Assembly: GCA_002426755.1 (NCBI GenBank)
Contig: DINI01000023.1
Location: forward strand, 19,093 to 48,637
Source: Flavobacteriaceae bacterium UBA5544
GTDB taxonomy: Bacteria > Bacteroidota > Bacteroidia > Flavobacteriales > Flavobacteriaceae
Direction: 5' to 3'
Length of the DNA: 29,545 bases
The notes under the pieces were generated by a model. The model did not search any database, was not told the DNA's origin, and saw nothing but the letters and a program-made list of their open reading frames with translations. The position numbers were made by a program, and so were the translations under genes. Below, one piece after another: positions 1 to 7,942 of the stretch (position 1 is its first letter; every line of letters starts with the position of its first letter).

Positions 1-573
1 GAAGAAACTCCCAATTCTTGGTATGTCAACCAATATGATAATTTGAGCAATACCAAAGCGCATTACGAAAGTACGGGACCAGAAATTTGGAAACAGACCG
101 AAGGTAAAATCACACATTTTGTAGTAGGCGTCGGAACAGGTGGAACCATTTCTGGAGTTGGGAAATACCTAAAAGAACAAAATCCCAACATTAAAATTTG
201 GGGAATTGATACCTACGGAAGTGTTTTTAAAAAATACCACGAAACCGGTATTTTTGATGAAAATGAAATCTATCCGTATGTCACGGAAGGGATCGGCGAA
301 GATATACTTCCGAAGAATGTCAATTTTGAAATCATCGATGGTTTTGAAAAAGTAACCGATAAAGATGCAGCGGTTTACACCCAATTATTGGCGCAAAAGG
401 AAGGCATGTTTCTTGGTAATAGCGCAGGTGCAGCCATTAAAGGACTATTGCAATTAAAGGATAAATTCACCAAAGATGATGTAGTTGTTGTTTTGTTTCA
501 TGACCATGGCAGTCGCTATGTTGGAAAAATGTTCAATAATGACTGGATGCGAAAAATGGGCTATATTGATTAA
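1..573 (+). CDS. PLP-dependent cysteine synthase / cystathionine beta-synthase family protein, 5'-truncated
   Basis: The reading frame is open from base 1, so only the C-terminal 190 residues are seen. The glycine-rich loop GVGTGGTISG (bases about 127-156) is the phosphate-binding loop of fold-type II PLP enzymes. The following YVTEGIGED stretch is typical of the cystathionine beta-synthase/cysteine synthase branch. The family performs beta-replacement on serine, O-acetylserine or cystathionine precursors in the cytoplasm. The protein ends in GYID with no C-terminal CBS domain pair, as in bacterial enzymes. The catalytic lysine lies upstream of the window, so CBS versus CysK/CysM activity cannot be decided. 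It is convergent with the PAP2 gene and ends at a shared terminator. Confidence 0.88.
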   Translation, partial: EETPNSWYVNQYDNLSNTKAHYESTGPEIWKQTEGKITHFVVGVGTGGTISGVGKYLKEQNPNIKIWGIDTYGSVFKKYHETGIFDENEIYPYVTEGIGEDILPKNVNFEIIDGFEKVTDKDAAVYTQLLAQKEGMFLGNSAGAAIKGLLQLKDKFTKDDVVVVLFHDHGSRYVGKMFNNDWMRKMGYID

Positions 574-600
574 CAAACGACAATTTTAAAATTTAATAAT

Positions 601-629
601 AAAAACCCGAACTAATAGTCGGGTTTTTT
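601..629. terminator. Bidirectional intrinsic terminator
   Basis: AACCCGA (604-610) pairs with TCGGGTT (619-625) around an 8-nt loop. A run of A precedes the stem and six T follow it, so it can stop both the cysteine synthase-like gene (+) and the convergent PAP2 gene (-). Confidence 0.85.
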
Positions 630-659
630 ATTGGATGAAAATGGCACTTTAAATACCTT

Positions 660-1388
660 TCAAGTTCTAGGGTCTCTTCTAAACACCTCAATCAAATCAA
701 ACATGAGAATACAAAAAATCACCCAAATAAAGCCTGCAATGAATCCTCCTGCAATATCCGAAGGGAAATGAACTCCTAAATAAATTCTACTAATACCAAT
801 ACTCACAATAAGAAGAAACAGTAGCAGCATAATGCCAGTTTTCAAGAAAATATTCATCTTAAATCTATAAAATAAATAGATGACAAATCCATAAAAAGCC
901 ATCGCGCTCATGGCGTGACCACTTGGATAGCTCAATGTTTCAACAGAGACCAAATGTTCAATTCCAGGTCTGGCTCTATCTATAAACCGCTTTAAAATCA
1001 AATTGGAAACCGAGGAGAGTAATAATACAGTGATAATCTGTACGACATACTTCCAGTGCTTAAATACTAGCATAGACAAAACGATACTGACAATCAATAC
1101 AGTCAGATAGCCATAAATATCTCCAACGTGGGTCACAAAGATAAAGTAATTAGTGAGTTTTGGGGTTCGATAGGATATGATGTAATCTGTAATTTGCTGG
1201 TCATAATTTGCCAAAACATCGCTTTTTAAAGTTTCGGTAAGTTCAATAAACAAATTAATGCCACCAACAACGAGAATCAATGCAACAGTAACGGTGATGA
1301 TATATGGCAGATTTGCATTGTATTGGTGGAACTTTCGAACAAGAAGTTCTCTTAATTTTCTGATAAATGCAAAAAGAGCCTGCCTCAT
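660..1388 (-). CDS. PAP2 superfamily membrane phosphatase
   Basis: A 242-residue integral membrane protein with about six hydrophobic segments. All three phosphatidic acid phosphatase type 2 motifs are intact: K133-x6-R140-P141, PSGH at 155-158, and S200-R201-x5-H207-x3-D211. The two histidines and Asp211 form the expected catalytic site. The family removes phosphate from lipid phosphates such as phosphatidate, undecaprenyl pyrophosphate or phosphatidylglycerophosphate, with the active site at the outer face of the inner membrane. The sequence does not tell which substrate is used. It is divergent from the DUF2851 gene across an 89-bp gap and convergent with the gene at the window start. Confidence 0.88.
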   Translation of the reverse strand: MRQALFAFIRKLRELLVRKFHQYNANLPYIITVTVALILVVGGINLFIELTETLKSDVLANYDQQITDYIISYRTPKLTNYFIFVTHVGDIYGYLTVLIVSIVLSMLVFKHWKYVVQIITVLLLSSVSNLILKRFIDRARPGIEHLVSVETLSYPSGHAMSAMAFYGFVIYLFYRFKMNIFLKTGIMLLLFLLIVSIGISRIYLGVHFPSDIAGGFIAGFIWVIFCILMFDLIEVFRRDPRT

Positions 1389-1477
1389 ATATTTGTGAAT
1401 GATATTATTTAATTTTTAAAGATAAAATCATTTTTTCAAATCGTTAAACGTATTTGAGAAATTATTACATTTAATGC

Positions 1478-2767
1478 ATGCAGGAAGATTTTCTACATTA
1501 TGTTTGGAAACACAAAAAGTTCAGTTCACCAAGTCTTCAAACGACTTCTGGTGATATCATTACATTGGTTAAAGTTGGACAGCATAATCATAACTCCGGA
1601 CCGGATTTTTTTAATGCACAAATGGGGATTGATGGCCAGTTTTGGGCAGGAAATGTCGAAATACACGTAAAGTCTAGCGATTGGTATTTACATAATCATG
1701 AGACCGATTCAGCTTATGACAATGTGATTCTCCATGTGGTTTATGAGCATGACACAGACATATTTAGAAAGGACAATACACCAATCCCCACTTTAGAGCT
1801 CAAAAAATATATTAGCCATGAGTTGTTGGACAGTTACCAAAATCTATTTTCGACCCAAAACAAATGGATTAGTTGTGAAAATGATTTTGCCAATACAGAT
1901 GATTTTGTGCTGAACAACTGGTTGGAAAATCTTTATTTTGAGCGTTTGGAACGTAAGTCGAAAGCCATAGAATCGATGCTCATCCTTTCAAAAAGCGATT
2001 GGGAAGCTGTACTGTTTAGATTGTTGGCAAAAAACTTTGGATTGAAAGTTAATGGCGAAGCTTTTTTGAGTATGGCCAATTCGTTTGATTTCTCTATTGT
2101 TAGGAAATCACAATCCAAACCAGAACTTTTAGAAGCTTTATTCTTCGGTCAAGCAGGCATTTTAGAGGCATCTATTGAAAGTGCCTATTATCAATACCTT
2201 TCAAAGGAATACAAATTTTTAAAGCAGAAATTTGGGCTGACAAATTCAAATGTGGTGCCATTGCAATTTTTTAGATTGCGTCCGCCGAATTTTCCAACCA
2301 TCCGATTATCACAATTGGCGATGCTATATCACAAAGAGCAAAATTTATTCTCAAAAATAGTTGCGGCAACTAATATTGGTGAGCTTTACCACATATTAAA
2401 AGTATCCACAACAGAATTTTGGAACGACCATTACACTTTTGGAAAAGCATCGAAAGCAACCAAGAAAACGCTAACAGATTCTTTTATCGATTTGTTGCTC
2501 ATCAATACTATTTTGCCTTTGAAATTCAGTTATGCCAAGCACCAAGGACAGGAAGTGGATGAAATTATCTTATCCATCGTTCAAAAAATAGATTCAGAAA
2601 AGAACAGTATTGTCAATACGTTCAATACACTTAGAACGGTTTCAAAAACCGCATTGGAATCACAAGCCCTAATACAATTAAAGACCGAATACTGCGCTAA
2701 AAATAAATGTTTGCAATGTGCTATTGGAAATTTGCTTTTGAATATATCCGAAATGGAAAATCGTTAA
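1478..2767 (+). CDS. DUF2851 family protein
   Basis: A 429-residue soluble protein whose N-terminus (MQEDFLHYVW) and G41-P42-D43-F...W-x-GNVEIHVKSSDW block (residues 56-69) are hallmarks of DUF2851, a Bacteroidota-centred family of unknown function. The P42-D43 ... E61-x3-K65 spacing recalls a PD-(D/E)xK nuclease core, followed by conserved-looking H72/H74 and D81...H86; that reading is an inference. A cysteine cluster C406-x4-C411-x2-C414 sits near the C-terminus and may bind metal. No SD sequence precedes the start. The gene is 18 bp from the PspC gene and very probably cotranscribed with it and the potassium channel. Confidence 0.85.
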   Translation: MQEDFLHYVWKHKKFSSPSLQTTSGDIITLVKVGQHNHNSGPDFFNAQMGIDGQFWAGNVEIHVKSSDWYLHNHETDSAYDNVILHVVYEHDTDIFRKDNTPIPTLELKKYISHELLDSYQNLFSTQNKWISCENDFANTDDFVLNNWLENLYFERLERKSKAIESMLILSKSDWEAVLFRLLAKNFGLKVNGEAFLSMANSFDFSIVRKSQSKPELLEALFFGQAGILEASIESAYYQYLSKEYKFLKQKFGLTNSNVVPLQFFRLRPPNFPTIRLSQLAMLYHKEQNLFSKIVAATNIGELYHILKVSTTEFWNDHYTFGKASKATKKTLTDSFIDLLLINTILPLKFSYAKHQGQEVDEIILSIVQKIDSEKNSIVNTFNTLRTVSKTALESQALIQLKTEYCAKNKCLQCAIGNLLLNISEMENR

Positions 2768-2785
2768 TAATGTTTATCTTGCAGC

Positions 2786-3013
2786 ATGAACGTATTATAT
2801 AAGGCTTTACTTTACTTTCAAAAGCGTGGTTATTACGTCTGTCAGCGTATTGCCGATCGTTTGGGAATCCGTGCCAAAGTGGTTAGAACATCATTCATGT
2901 ACCTCACCTTTGTGACCTTGGGCTTTGGATTTGCTTTGTATCTCTTCATCGCCTTTTGGATGCGAATTAAAGATTTGGTATATACTAAAAGGTCCTCGGT
3001 TTTTGACTTATAG
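2786..3013 (+). CDS. PspC-domain small membrane protein
   Basis: A 75-residue protein fitting the PspC fold: a basic amphipathic N-terminal half (RGYYVCQRIADRLGIR) that resembles the PspC putative regulatory part, then one hydrophobic stretch (about residues 38-59). PspC domains are found in the phage-shock envelope stress system, but this gene has no pspA or pspB neighbour, so a link to that response is not supported here. It lies 18 bp after the DUF2851 gene and 3 bp before the potassium channel gene, which indicates an operon. The short PspC-channel gap suggests translational coupling. Confidence 0.82.
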   Translation: MNVLYKALLYFQKRGYYVCQRIADRLGIRAKVVRTSFMYLTFVTLGFGFALYLFIAFWMRIKDLVYTKRSSVFDL

Positions 3014-3016
3014 AGT

Positions 3017-4039
3017 ATGAAGAACCCTATCATAAGATTTTTCAGAACCAGAATTTACATGGCACTATTTTTATTGGTGTCATTGCTTACTTTAGGTGTC
3101 TTGGGATTTAAGCTTATGTCCCATTATTCTTGGATAGATTCTATTTATATGACGGTTATTACCATTACTACAGTTGGTTTTGGGGAAGTGCAACCGCTTG
3201 ATGATGTATCCAAAATTTTTACGGTATGTTTGATTTTGGCCAGCGTTGTGATTGTTGGTTATGCATTGACAGTCATTACCGAGTATATTTTGAGCAAAAA
3301 CAATTTTGAAGAATTAAAACAAAAGAAGATGCAAAAAAAGATAGATGAGTTCACGGGTCATATTGTCATTTGCGGTTATGGGAGAAACGGAAAACAGGCT
3401 GCAAAAAAATTAAAGGCGTACAAAAAACCTTTTGTTATTATCGAGCAGGACAAAGACATTATAGATAAGTTCCAGACAGAAGATATTCCTTTTGTCTTTG
3501 GGAATGCAAACGAAGATGAGATTTTATTGCAAGCAGGAGTTGATAGGGCAGAAACACTTATATGTGCGTTGCCGAACGATGCGGACAATTTATTTATTGT
3601 CTTGTCAGCCAGGCAAATCAACAAACATTTGCGAATCATCAGTCGTGCATCTCAAGAAACATCTTATGATAAATTGAAGTTCGCCGGCGCAAATAATGTG
3701 ATTTTGCCTGATAGAATAGGAGGTGACCACATGGCATCTTTAGTAGTGGTTCCAGATTTAATAGAGTTTATTGATAACCTCTCTATCGTAGGACAATCCA
3801 ATATCAATATTGAAGAAATATCCACGGAAAAACTTTATAATACATCGGATGTAAAAACCATCAAAGATTTGGATTTAAGGCACAAAACGGGATGTACAGT
3901 CATTGGTTTTAAAAATGGACAAGGAGAGTACATTGTAAACCCAGAAGCAGAACTACGATTGGTTCCCAATTCCAAAATAATTGTTTTGGGACGACCGGAA
4001 CAAATACAGAAACTAAATTCATTGTACGACATAAATTAA
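3017..4039 (+). CDS. Two-TM potassium channel with RCK (TrkA-N/TrkA-C) domain
   Basis: A 340-residue protein with TM1 at about 12-33, a pore loop with selectivity filter TTVGFGE (51-57), TM2 at about 67-90, and a cytoplasmic RCK domain. The Rossmann motif is G120-Y-G-R-N-G125, with E143 at the end of the second strand; a TrkA-C-like part covers about 260-340. It resembles MthK/Kch-type ligand-gated potassium channels, in which the RCK ring binds nucleotides or divalent ions and opens the inner-membrane pore. GFG in place of GYG is a common filter variant. The start lies 3 bp after the PspC stop. Confidence 0.92.
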   Translation: MKNPIIRFFRTRIYMALFLLVSLLTLGVLGFKLMSHYSWIDSIYMTVITITTVGFGEVQPLDDVSKIFTVCLILASVVIVGYALTVITEYILSKNNFEELKQKKMQKKIDEFTGHIVICGYGRNGKQAAKKLKAYKKPFVIIEQDKDIIDKFQTEDIPFVFGNANEDEILLQAGVDRAETLICALPNDADNLFIVLSARQINKHLRIISRASQETSYDKLKFAGANNVILPDRIGGDHMASLVVVPDLIEFIDNLSIVGQSNINIEEISTEKLYNTSDVKTIKDLDLRHKTGCTVIGFKNGQGEYIVNPEAELRLVPNSKIIVLGRPEQIQKLNSLYDIN

Positions 4040-4145
4040 ACAATCATTGATTTTAACAACAGATGTTTTAAAAAACCATTTTTTTTTAGCATCTTGTCAC
4101 GTTTTTAATAAAAAAGAACAATAAACTAACTAATACTAATTATCC

Positions 4146-5816
4146 ATGAAGAAATATCTTCTTTCAGTTTTGGCTGTAATATTACCTTTAATAACATTTG
4201 CTCAAGATAAAGGTCTTGACGAACAAATCAATGATGCCTTTATGCCAATTGCTACTTGGTGGGAAGGTTTTATTTTAACCACAATTCCTATTGGAAGTTA
4301 TAACGTTCCGTTTGTTGTATTGCTTTTGGTTTTTGGGGCTACCTTTTTTACTATCTATTTTAAGGTTCCAAGTATCACAAAATTTTGGACGGCCATCAAC
4401 ACTGTTCGAGGAAAATATGTAGACATTGAAAAGCATGGTGTTGACAAATTATACAACAATGATGAGGCTTTGGCAGTTGAAGATATTCCAAATACCATTC
4501 GCGATGAAAGTGCTCATGGTGAGGTTTCACATTTTCAGGCTTTAGCTACTGCTGTTTCGGGAACCGTGGGATTAGGAAATATTGCAGGCGTTGCCGTAGC
4601 CATTGGAATGGGAGGTCCAGGTGCTACCTTCTGGATGATTATATGTGGGTTATTGGGTATGTCCACCAAATTTGTTGAGTGTACCTTGGGTGTTAAATAC
4701 AGAGATGTTGGTAAAGATGGAACTGTGTATGGAGGTCCAATGTATTATCTATCTAAAGGCTTTAAAGAGATCAAACTTGGAACTTTGGGAAAAATATTGG
4801 GAGGGCTTTTTGCTGTTTTATGCGTTGGTGCTTCTTTCGGAGGTGGAAATGCGTTCCAATCCAATCAAGCGGCCGTTCAGATTAGTACGTTATTGAATCT
4901 TCAAGGTGGTGCTACCGGAGTAATTATAGGTATTGTACTTGCTATTTTGGTAGGTATTGTGATCATAGGTGGTATTAAACGAATTGCCAGTATCACGGAA
5001 AAGATTGTTCCTTTTATGGCAGGATTGTACATTGTGGCGTCTCTAATTATCATTTTTGCGAATATCAGTGATATAGGATTGGCATTTTCATTGATTATTG
5101 ATGGTGCATTTTCACCAATGGCTGGTCTTGGTGGATTGGTCGGCGTATTGATTGTCGGTTTCCAAAGAGCTGCTTTCTCTAATGAGGCGGGTGCAGGTTC
5201 TGCTGCTATTGCCCACTCTGCTGTTAGAACTAAATATCCAGCTTCAGAAGGTGTTGTGGCGCTTTTAGAACCATTTATAGACACTGTTGTGATTTGTACC
5301 ATGACCGCTTTGGTTATCATTTTCTTTAATATCAATGGTACAGATCCACAATCAGTATTCGATTATACTGCGCAACATGGTAGCAGTGTGATTTTAAAAT
5401 CTACCGAATTGCCTATCAGTGGTGTTGATTTGACTTCCTTGGCATTTGACTCCGTTATACCTCATTTCTCTTACGTGTTGACTGTAGCTATTGTGTTATT
5501 TGCATTTTCAACCATGATTTCTTGGTCATATTATGGCTTACAATCATGGAAATATCTTTTTGGTAAAGGAAAAACAGCTGATATGGCATATAAAGTTTTA
5601 TTCTTGTTGTTTGTGGTTATTGGTGCAGCTGCAACGTTAGATGCTGTTATTAAGTTCTCTGATGCGATGATTCTTGCGTTGGTATTCCCAAATATGATAG
5701 GATTATTCTTCTTGTTTCCAAAAGTGAGACAAGAAATGAAAAGATATCTTACGGCTATTTCTATCAAGAGAGAAGCCATCCAAGATGGTGCTGAAGATAT
5801 TACCAAACATATGTAA
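4146..5816 (+). CDS. Alanine/glycine:cation (Na+) symporter, AGCS family
   Basis: A 556-residue polytopic transporter. The family signature spans roughly residues 139-165 (GTVGLGNIAGVAVAIGMGGPGA) and is followed by FWM and further helices, with the second conserved GFQRAAFSNEAGAGSAAIAH block at about 337-356. AGCS members import alanine or glycine with Na+ or H+ across the inner membrane. The first 20 residues (MKKYLLSVLAVILPLITFAQ) look like a cleavable signal peptide, an addition seen in Bacteroidota members but absent from the E. coli type. A 106-bp AT-rich gap separates it from the channel operon, so it probably has its own promoter. I could not recognise a consensus promoter there. Confidence 0.93.
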   Translation: MKKYLLSVLAVILPLITFAQDKGLDEQINDAFMPIATWWEGFILTTIPIGSYNVPFVVLLLVFGATFFTIYFKVPSITKFWTAINTVRGKYVDIEKHGVDKLYNNDEALAVEDIPNTIRDESAHGEVSHFQALATAVSGTVGLGNIAGVAVAIGMGGPGATFWMIICGLLGMSTKFVECTLGVKYRDVGKDGTVYGGPMYYLSKGFKEIKLGTLGKILGGLFAVLCVGASFGGGNAFQSNQAAVQISTLLNLQGGATGVIIGIVLAILVGIVIIGGIKRIASITEKIVPFMAGLYIVASLIIIFANISDIGLAFSLIIDGAFSPMAGLGGLVGVLIVGFQRAAFSNEAGAGSAAIAHSAVRTKYPASEGVVALLEPFIDTVVICTMTALVIIFFNINGTDPQSVFDYTAQHGSSVILKSTELPISGVDLTSLAFDSVIPHFSYVLTVAIVLFAFSTMISWSYYGLQSWKYLFGKGKTADMAYKVLFLLFVVIGAAATLDAVIKFSDAMILALVFPNMIGLFFLFPKVRQEMKRYLTAISIKREAIQDGAEDITKHM

Positions 5817-5830
5817 TCACCGAGTGATTA
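5814..5830 (+). other. Short hairpin over the symporter stop codon
   Basis: TAATCAC (5814-5820) and GTGATTA (5824-5830) form a 7-bp stem with a 3-nt loop that includes the TAA stop. The tract after it is AT-rich but not a clean T run, so it is at best a weak terminator. Confidence 0.45.
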
Positions 5831-5837
5831 TTATTTA

Positions 5838-6734
5838 ATGAGTAAGTTAAAGTCCCATTTCGTGTTTTCAAGAAATAAACGAAATGGGATTTTTCTATTA
5901 TTGGCACTCATCATCATTTTTCAGTGTTTGTATCACTTTGTAGATTTTTCTTCAGAAGACATTCAAATAAATCAAAAGCAATTGGATGTGTTTCAACAGG
6001 AAGTTGATTCTTTGAAGTTGGTCGAAATAGAAAAGAATAAGCCTAAAATCTATCCGTTTAACCCAAATTATATTACAGATTACAAAGGATATACCTTGGG
6101 AATGACAAATGAAGAGATAGATAGGCTCTTGAATTTCAGAAAGCAAGACAAATGGATTAATTCATCCCAACAATTTCAGGAAGTTACTAAAGTGTCCGAT
6201 TCATTGTTGAATGCGATTTCTCCCTATTTTAAATTTCCGGATTGGGTAAACAACCCAAAACCAAAACCTGATTGGAATGATTATTCAAAATCCAATGGGC
6301 CTAAAACTTATTCATCTAAAACCTACGACCAAAAAATAGATTTGAACAAAGCTACGGCCGACCAACTCCAAAAAGTAAATGGCATAGGTGTGGCATTGGC
6401 AGATAGGATTATTAAATACCGTGGCAAATTTGTTGGAGGTTTCATCTCGGATATCCAACTTCAGGATATCTATGGTCTTTCACCTGAAGTTATTGAACGG
6501 GTAAAAAATGACTTTACAGTAAAAACACCAAGACAGATTCAAAAAGTTAACCTAAATACGGCTACGAAAGACCAATTAGTCACCATTCAGTACATTGATT
6601 ATGAGATTGCACATTACATCATAGAGCAGCGAACCTTGCGCGACGGATTCAAATCTCTAGATGAATTGACCAAAGTAAAAGGCTTTCCACTCAATAAATT
6701 TGAGATAATTAAGTTATATTTGACCCTAGACTAA
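5838..6734 (+). CDS. Membrane-anchored helix-hairpin-helix (ComEA-like) protein
   Basis: A 298-residue protein with a short basic N-terminus, one membrane anchor (residues 17-35), a linker, and two clear helix-hairpin-helix units. HhH1 is at about 167-228 (IDLNKATADQLQKVNGIGVA) and HhH2 at about 237-297 (VNLNTATKDQL). Residues 73-133 look like a third, degenerate HhH. HhH pairs of this kind bind DNA backbone non-specifically, and ComEA uses them to hold incoming DNA at the cell surface. No competence genes are nearby, so a role in DNA uptake is inference only. The start at 5838 is the only ATG that keeps the anchor. A terminator-like hairpin overlaps codons 6-18. Confidence 0.8.
   Translation: MSKLKSHFVFSRNKRNGIFLLLALIIIFQCLYHFVDFSSEDIQINQKQLDVFQQEVDSLKLVEIEKNKPKIYPFNPNYITDYKGYTLGMTNEEIDRLLNFRKQDKWINSSQQFQEVTKVSDSLLNAISPYFKFPDWVNNPKPKPDWNDYSKSNGPKTYSSKTYDQKIDLNKATADQLQKVNGIGVALADRIIKYRGKFVGGFISDIQLQDIYGLSPEVIERVKNDFTVKTPRQIQKVNLNTATKDQLVTIQYIDYEIAHYIIEQRTLRDGFKSLDELTKVKGFPLNKFEIIKLYLTLD
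5853..5894 (+). terminator. Terminator-like hairpin inside the 5' coding region of the HhH gene
   Basis: TCCCATTTCGT (5853-5863) and ACGAAATGGGA (5879-5889) are perfect 11-bp complements around a 15-nt loop, followed at once by TTTTT. By form this is an intrinsic terminator, yet it lies 15 bases inside the coding region starting at 5838 and encodes SHFVFSRNKRNGI. It could end symporter transcripts or attenuate the HhH gene. Confidence 0.6.
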
Positions 6735-6735
6735 C

Positions 6736-6749
6736 TCCGAGTTATCGGA
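6736..6749 (+). repeat. Small palindrome after the HhH gene
   Basis: TCCGA (6736-6740) and TCGGA (6745-6749) form a 5-bp stem with loop GTTA, just after the HhH stop. The same TCCGA-GT-(2 nt)-CGGA core recurs inside the rplL-rpoB hairpin (16091-16104). It sits in the 29-bp gap before the acyl-CoA dehydrogenase gene. Confidence 0.4.
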
Positions 6750-6763
6750 ACAAAAAAAGGCAG

Positions 6764-7930
6764 ATGAACACTATGTACTTCACGGAAGAACATCAATTAT
6801 TTAGACAAAGTTTACAAGATTTTTTAAAGAAAGAGGTCGTTCCTCACATTGATAAATGGGAAAAAACAGGAACCATAGAGCGTTTCATTTGGAAGGAATT
6901 CGGGGATATGGGCTTTTTTGGTCTCAACTACCCGGAGCAATATGGTGGATTGAACCTCGATTTGTTTTACACGGTGATTTTCCTTGAAGAACTTCAAAAG
7001 ATAAATTCAGGCGGTTTTGCAGCAGCTATGTGGGCACATGCCTATCTTGCTATGACACATGTGAATAAAGAAGGGAGTCACGAGATTAAAGAAAAGTATT
7101 TGACGCCCAGCATCACAGGCGATAAGATAGGATGTTTATGCATTACAGAACCTTTTGGAGGGAGTGATGTTGCGGGCATGCGAACAACTGCAGAAAAGAA
7201 AGGCGATACTTATGTTTTAAATGGCTCAAAAACGTTTATTACCAATGGAATTTACAGCGATTATCTTGTTGTTGCCGCCAAAACAAATCCTGAAGAGGGC
7301 CATAAAGGAATGAGTATTTTTATTTTAGATCGGGATACAAAAGGGGTTTCAGCTACCAAACTAGATAAACTAGGTTGGAGAGCCTCCGATACAGGTGAAA
7401 TTGCTTTTGACAATGTAGTAGTCCCTGCGAATCAAATGATGGGTGAAGAGGGGCAAGGGTTCCCTTATATCATGCAACATTTTGCATTGGAACGACTCAT
7501 TATGGGAATCAATGCCCATGCGCGAGCGGAGTATGCTTTGGAATATGCACTTCAATATATGTCTGAACGAACAGCGTTTGGAAAAAAAATTGACCAATTT
7601 CAAGCATTACGCCATAAAGTCGCTGATTTTTATACAGAAATGGAAATTTGTAAAGAGTTTAATTATTCAGTAGCCTATCGATTGAATAAAGGTGAATATG
7701 TTGTGAAAGAAGCAACAATGTCCAAACTCCATTCAACCAAAATGGCTGATGAAGTCATATATGGCTGCCTTCAATTTTTGGGAGGTTATGGGTATATGGA
7801 GGATTATCCAATGGCACGTTTGCTCCGCGATAGTAGATTGGGACCCATCGGCGGAGGCACATCAGAAATACTTAGGGAAATCATAGCAAAAATGATTATC
7901 GACAAAAAAGATTATAAACCAGCAACCTAA
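6764..7930 (+). CDS. Acyl-CoA dehydrogenase
   Basis: A 388-residue FAD-dependent acyl-CoA dehydrogenase that forms an alpha,beta-enoyl-CoA in the cytoplasm. The signature CITEPFGGSDVAG is at 126-138 and the second family motif QFQALRHKVAD at 278-288. At the usual catalytic position before the C-terminal GT the sequence reads G-G-G-T-S-E-I, with no Glu. Instead E256 in the ALERLIMG...ARAEY helix aligns with the base of long-chain and isovaleryl-CoA dehydrogenases. A long- or branched-chain substrate is therefore likelier than a medium-chain one, by inference. The true start may be the second Met (6773, MYFTEEHQLF), which matches the usual N-terminus. The gene is 12 bp before the CarboxypepD_reg gene and probably cotranscribed with it. 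Confidence 0.92.
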   Translation: MNTMYFTEEHQLFRQSLQDFLKKEVVPHIDKWEKTGTIERFIWKEFGDMGFFGLNYPEQYGGLNLDLFYTVIFLEELQKINSGGFAAAMWAHAYLAMTHVNKEGSHEIKEKYLTPSITGDKIGCLCITEPFGGSDVAGMRTTAEKKGDTYVLNGSKTFITNGIYSDYLVVAAKTNPEEGHKGMSIFILDRDTKGVSATKLDKLGWRASDTGEIAFDNVVVPANQMMGEEGQGFPYIMQHFALERLIMGINAHARAEYALEYALQYMSERTAFGKKIDQFQALRHKVADFYTEMEICKEFNYSVAYRLNKGEYVVKEATMSKLHSTKMADEVIYGCLQFLGGYGYMEDYPMARLLRDSRLGPIGGGTSEILREIIAKMIIDKKDYKPAT

Positions 7931-7942
7931 AACCTACAGCAC

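Noticed and set aside
1444..1473. Possible promoter TTA-N19-TACATTTA before the DUF2851 gene
   Set aside because: Both boxes deviate from consensus and the start site would coincide with the ATG; kept only as a weak candidate.
4040..4145. Possible terminator with the T9 run near 4079-4087
   Set aside because: The only nearby complementarity (TTAACA with TGTTTTAA) needs a bulge and is mostly A-T, too weak to call.
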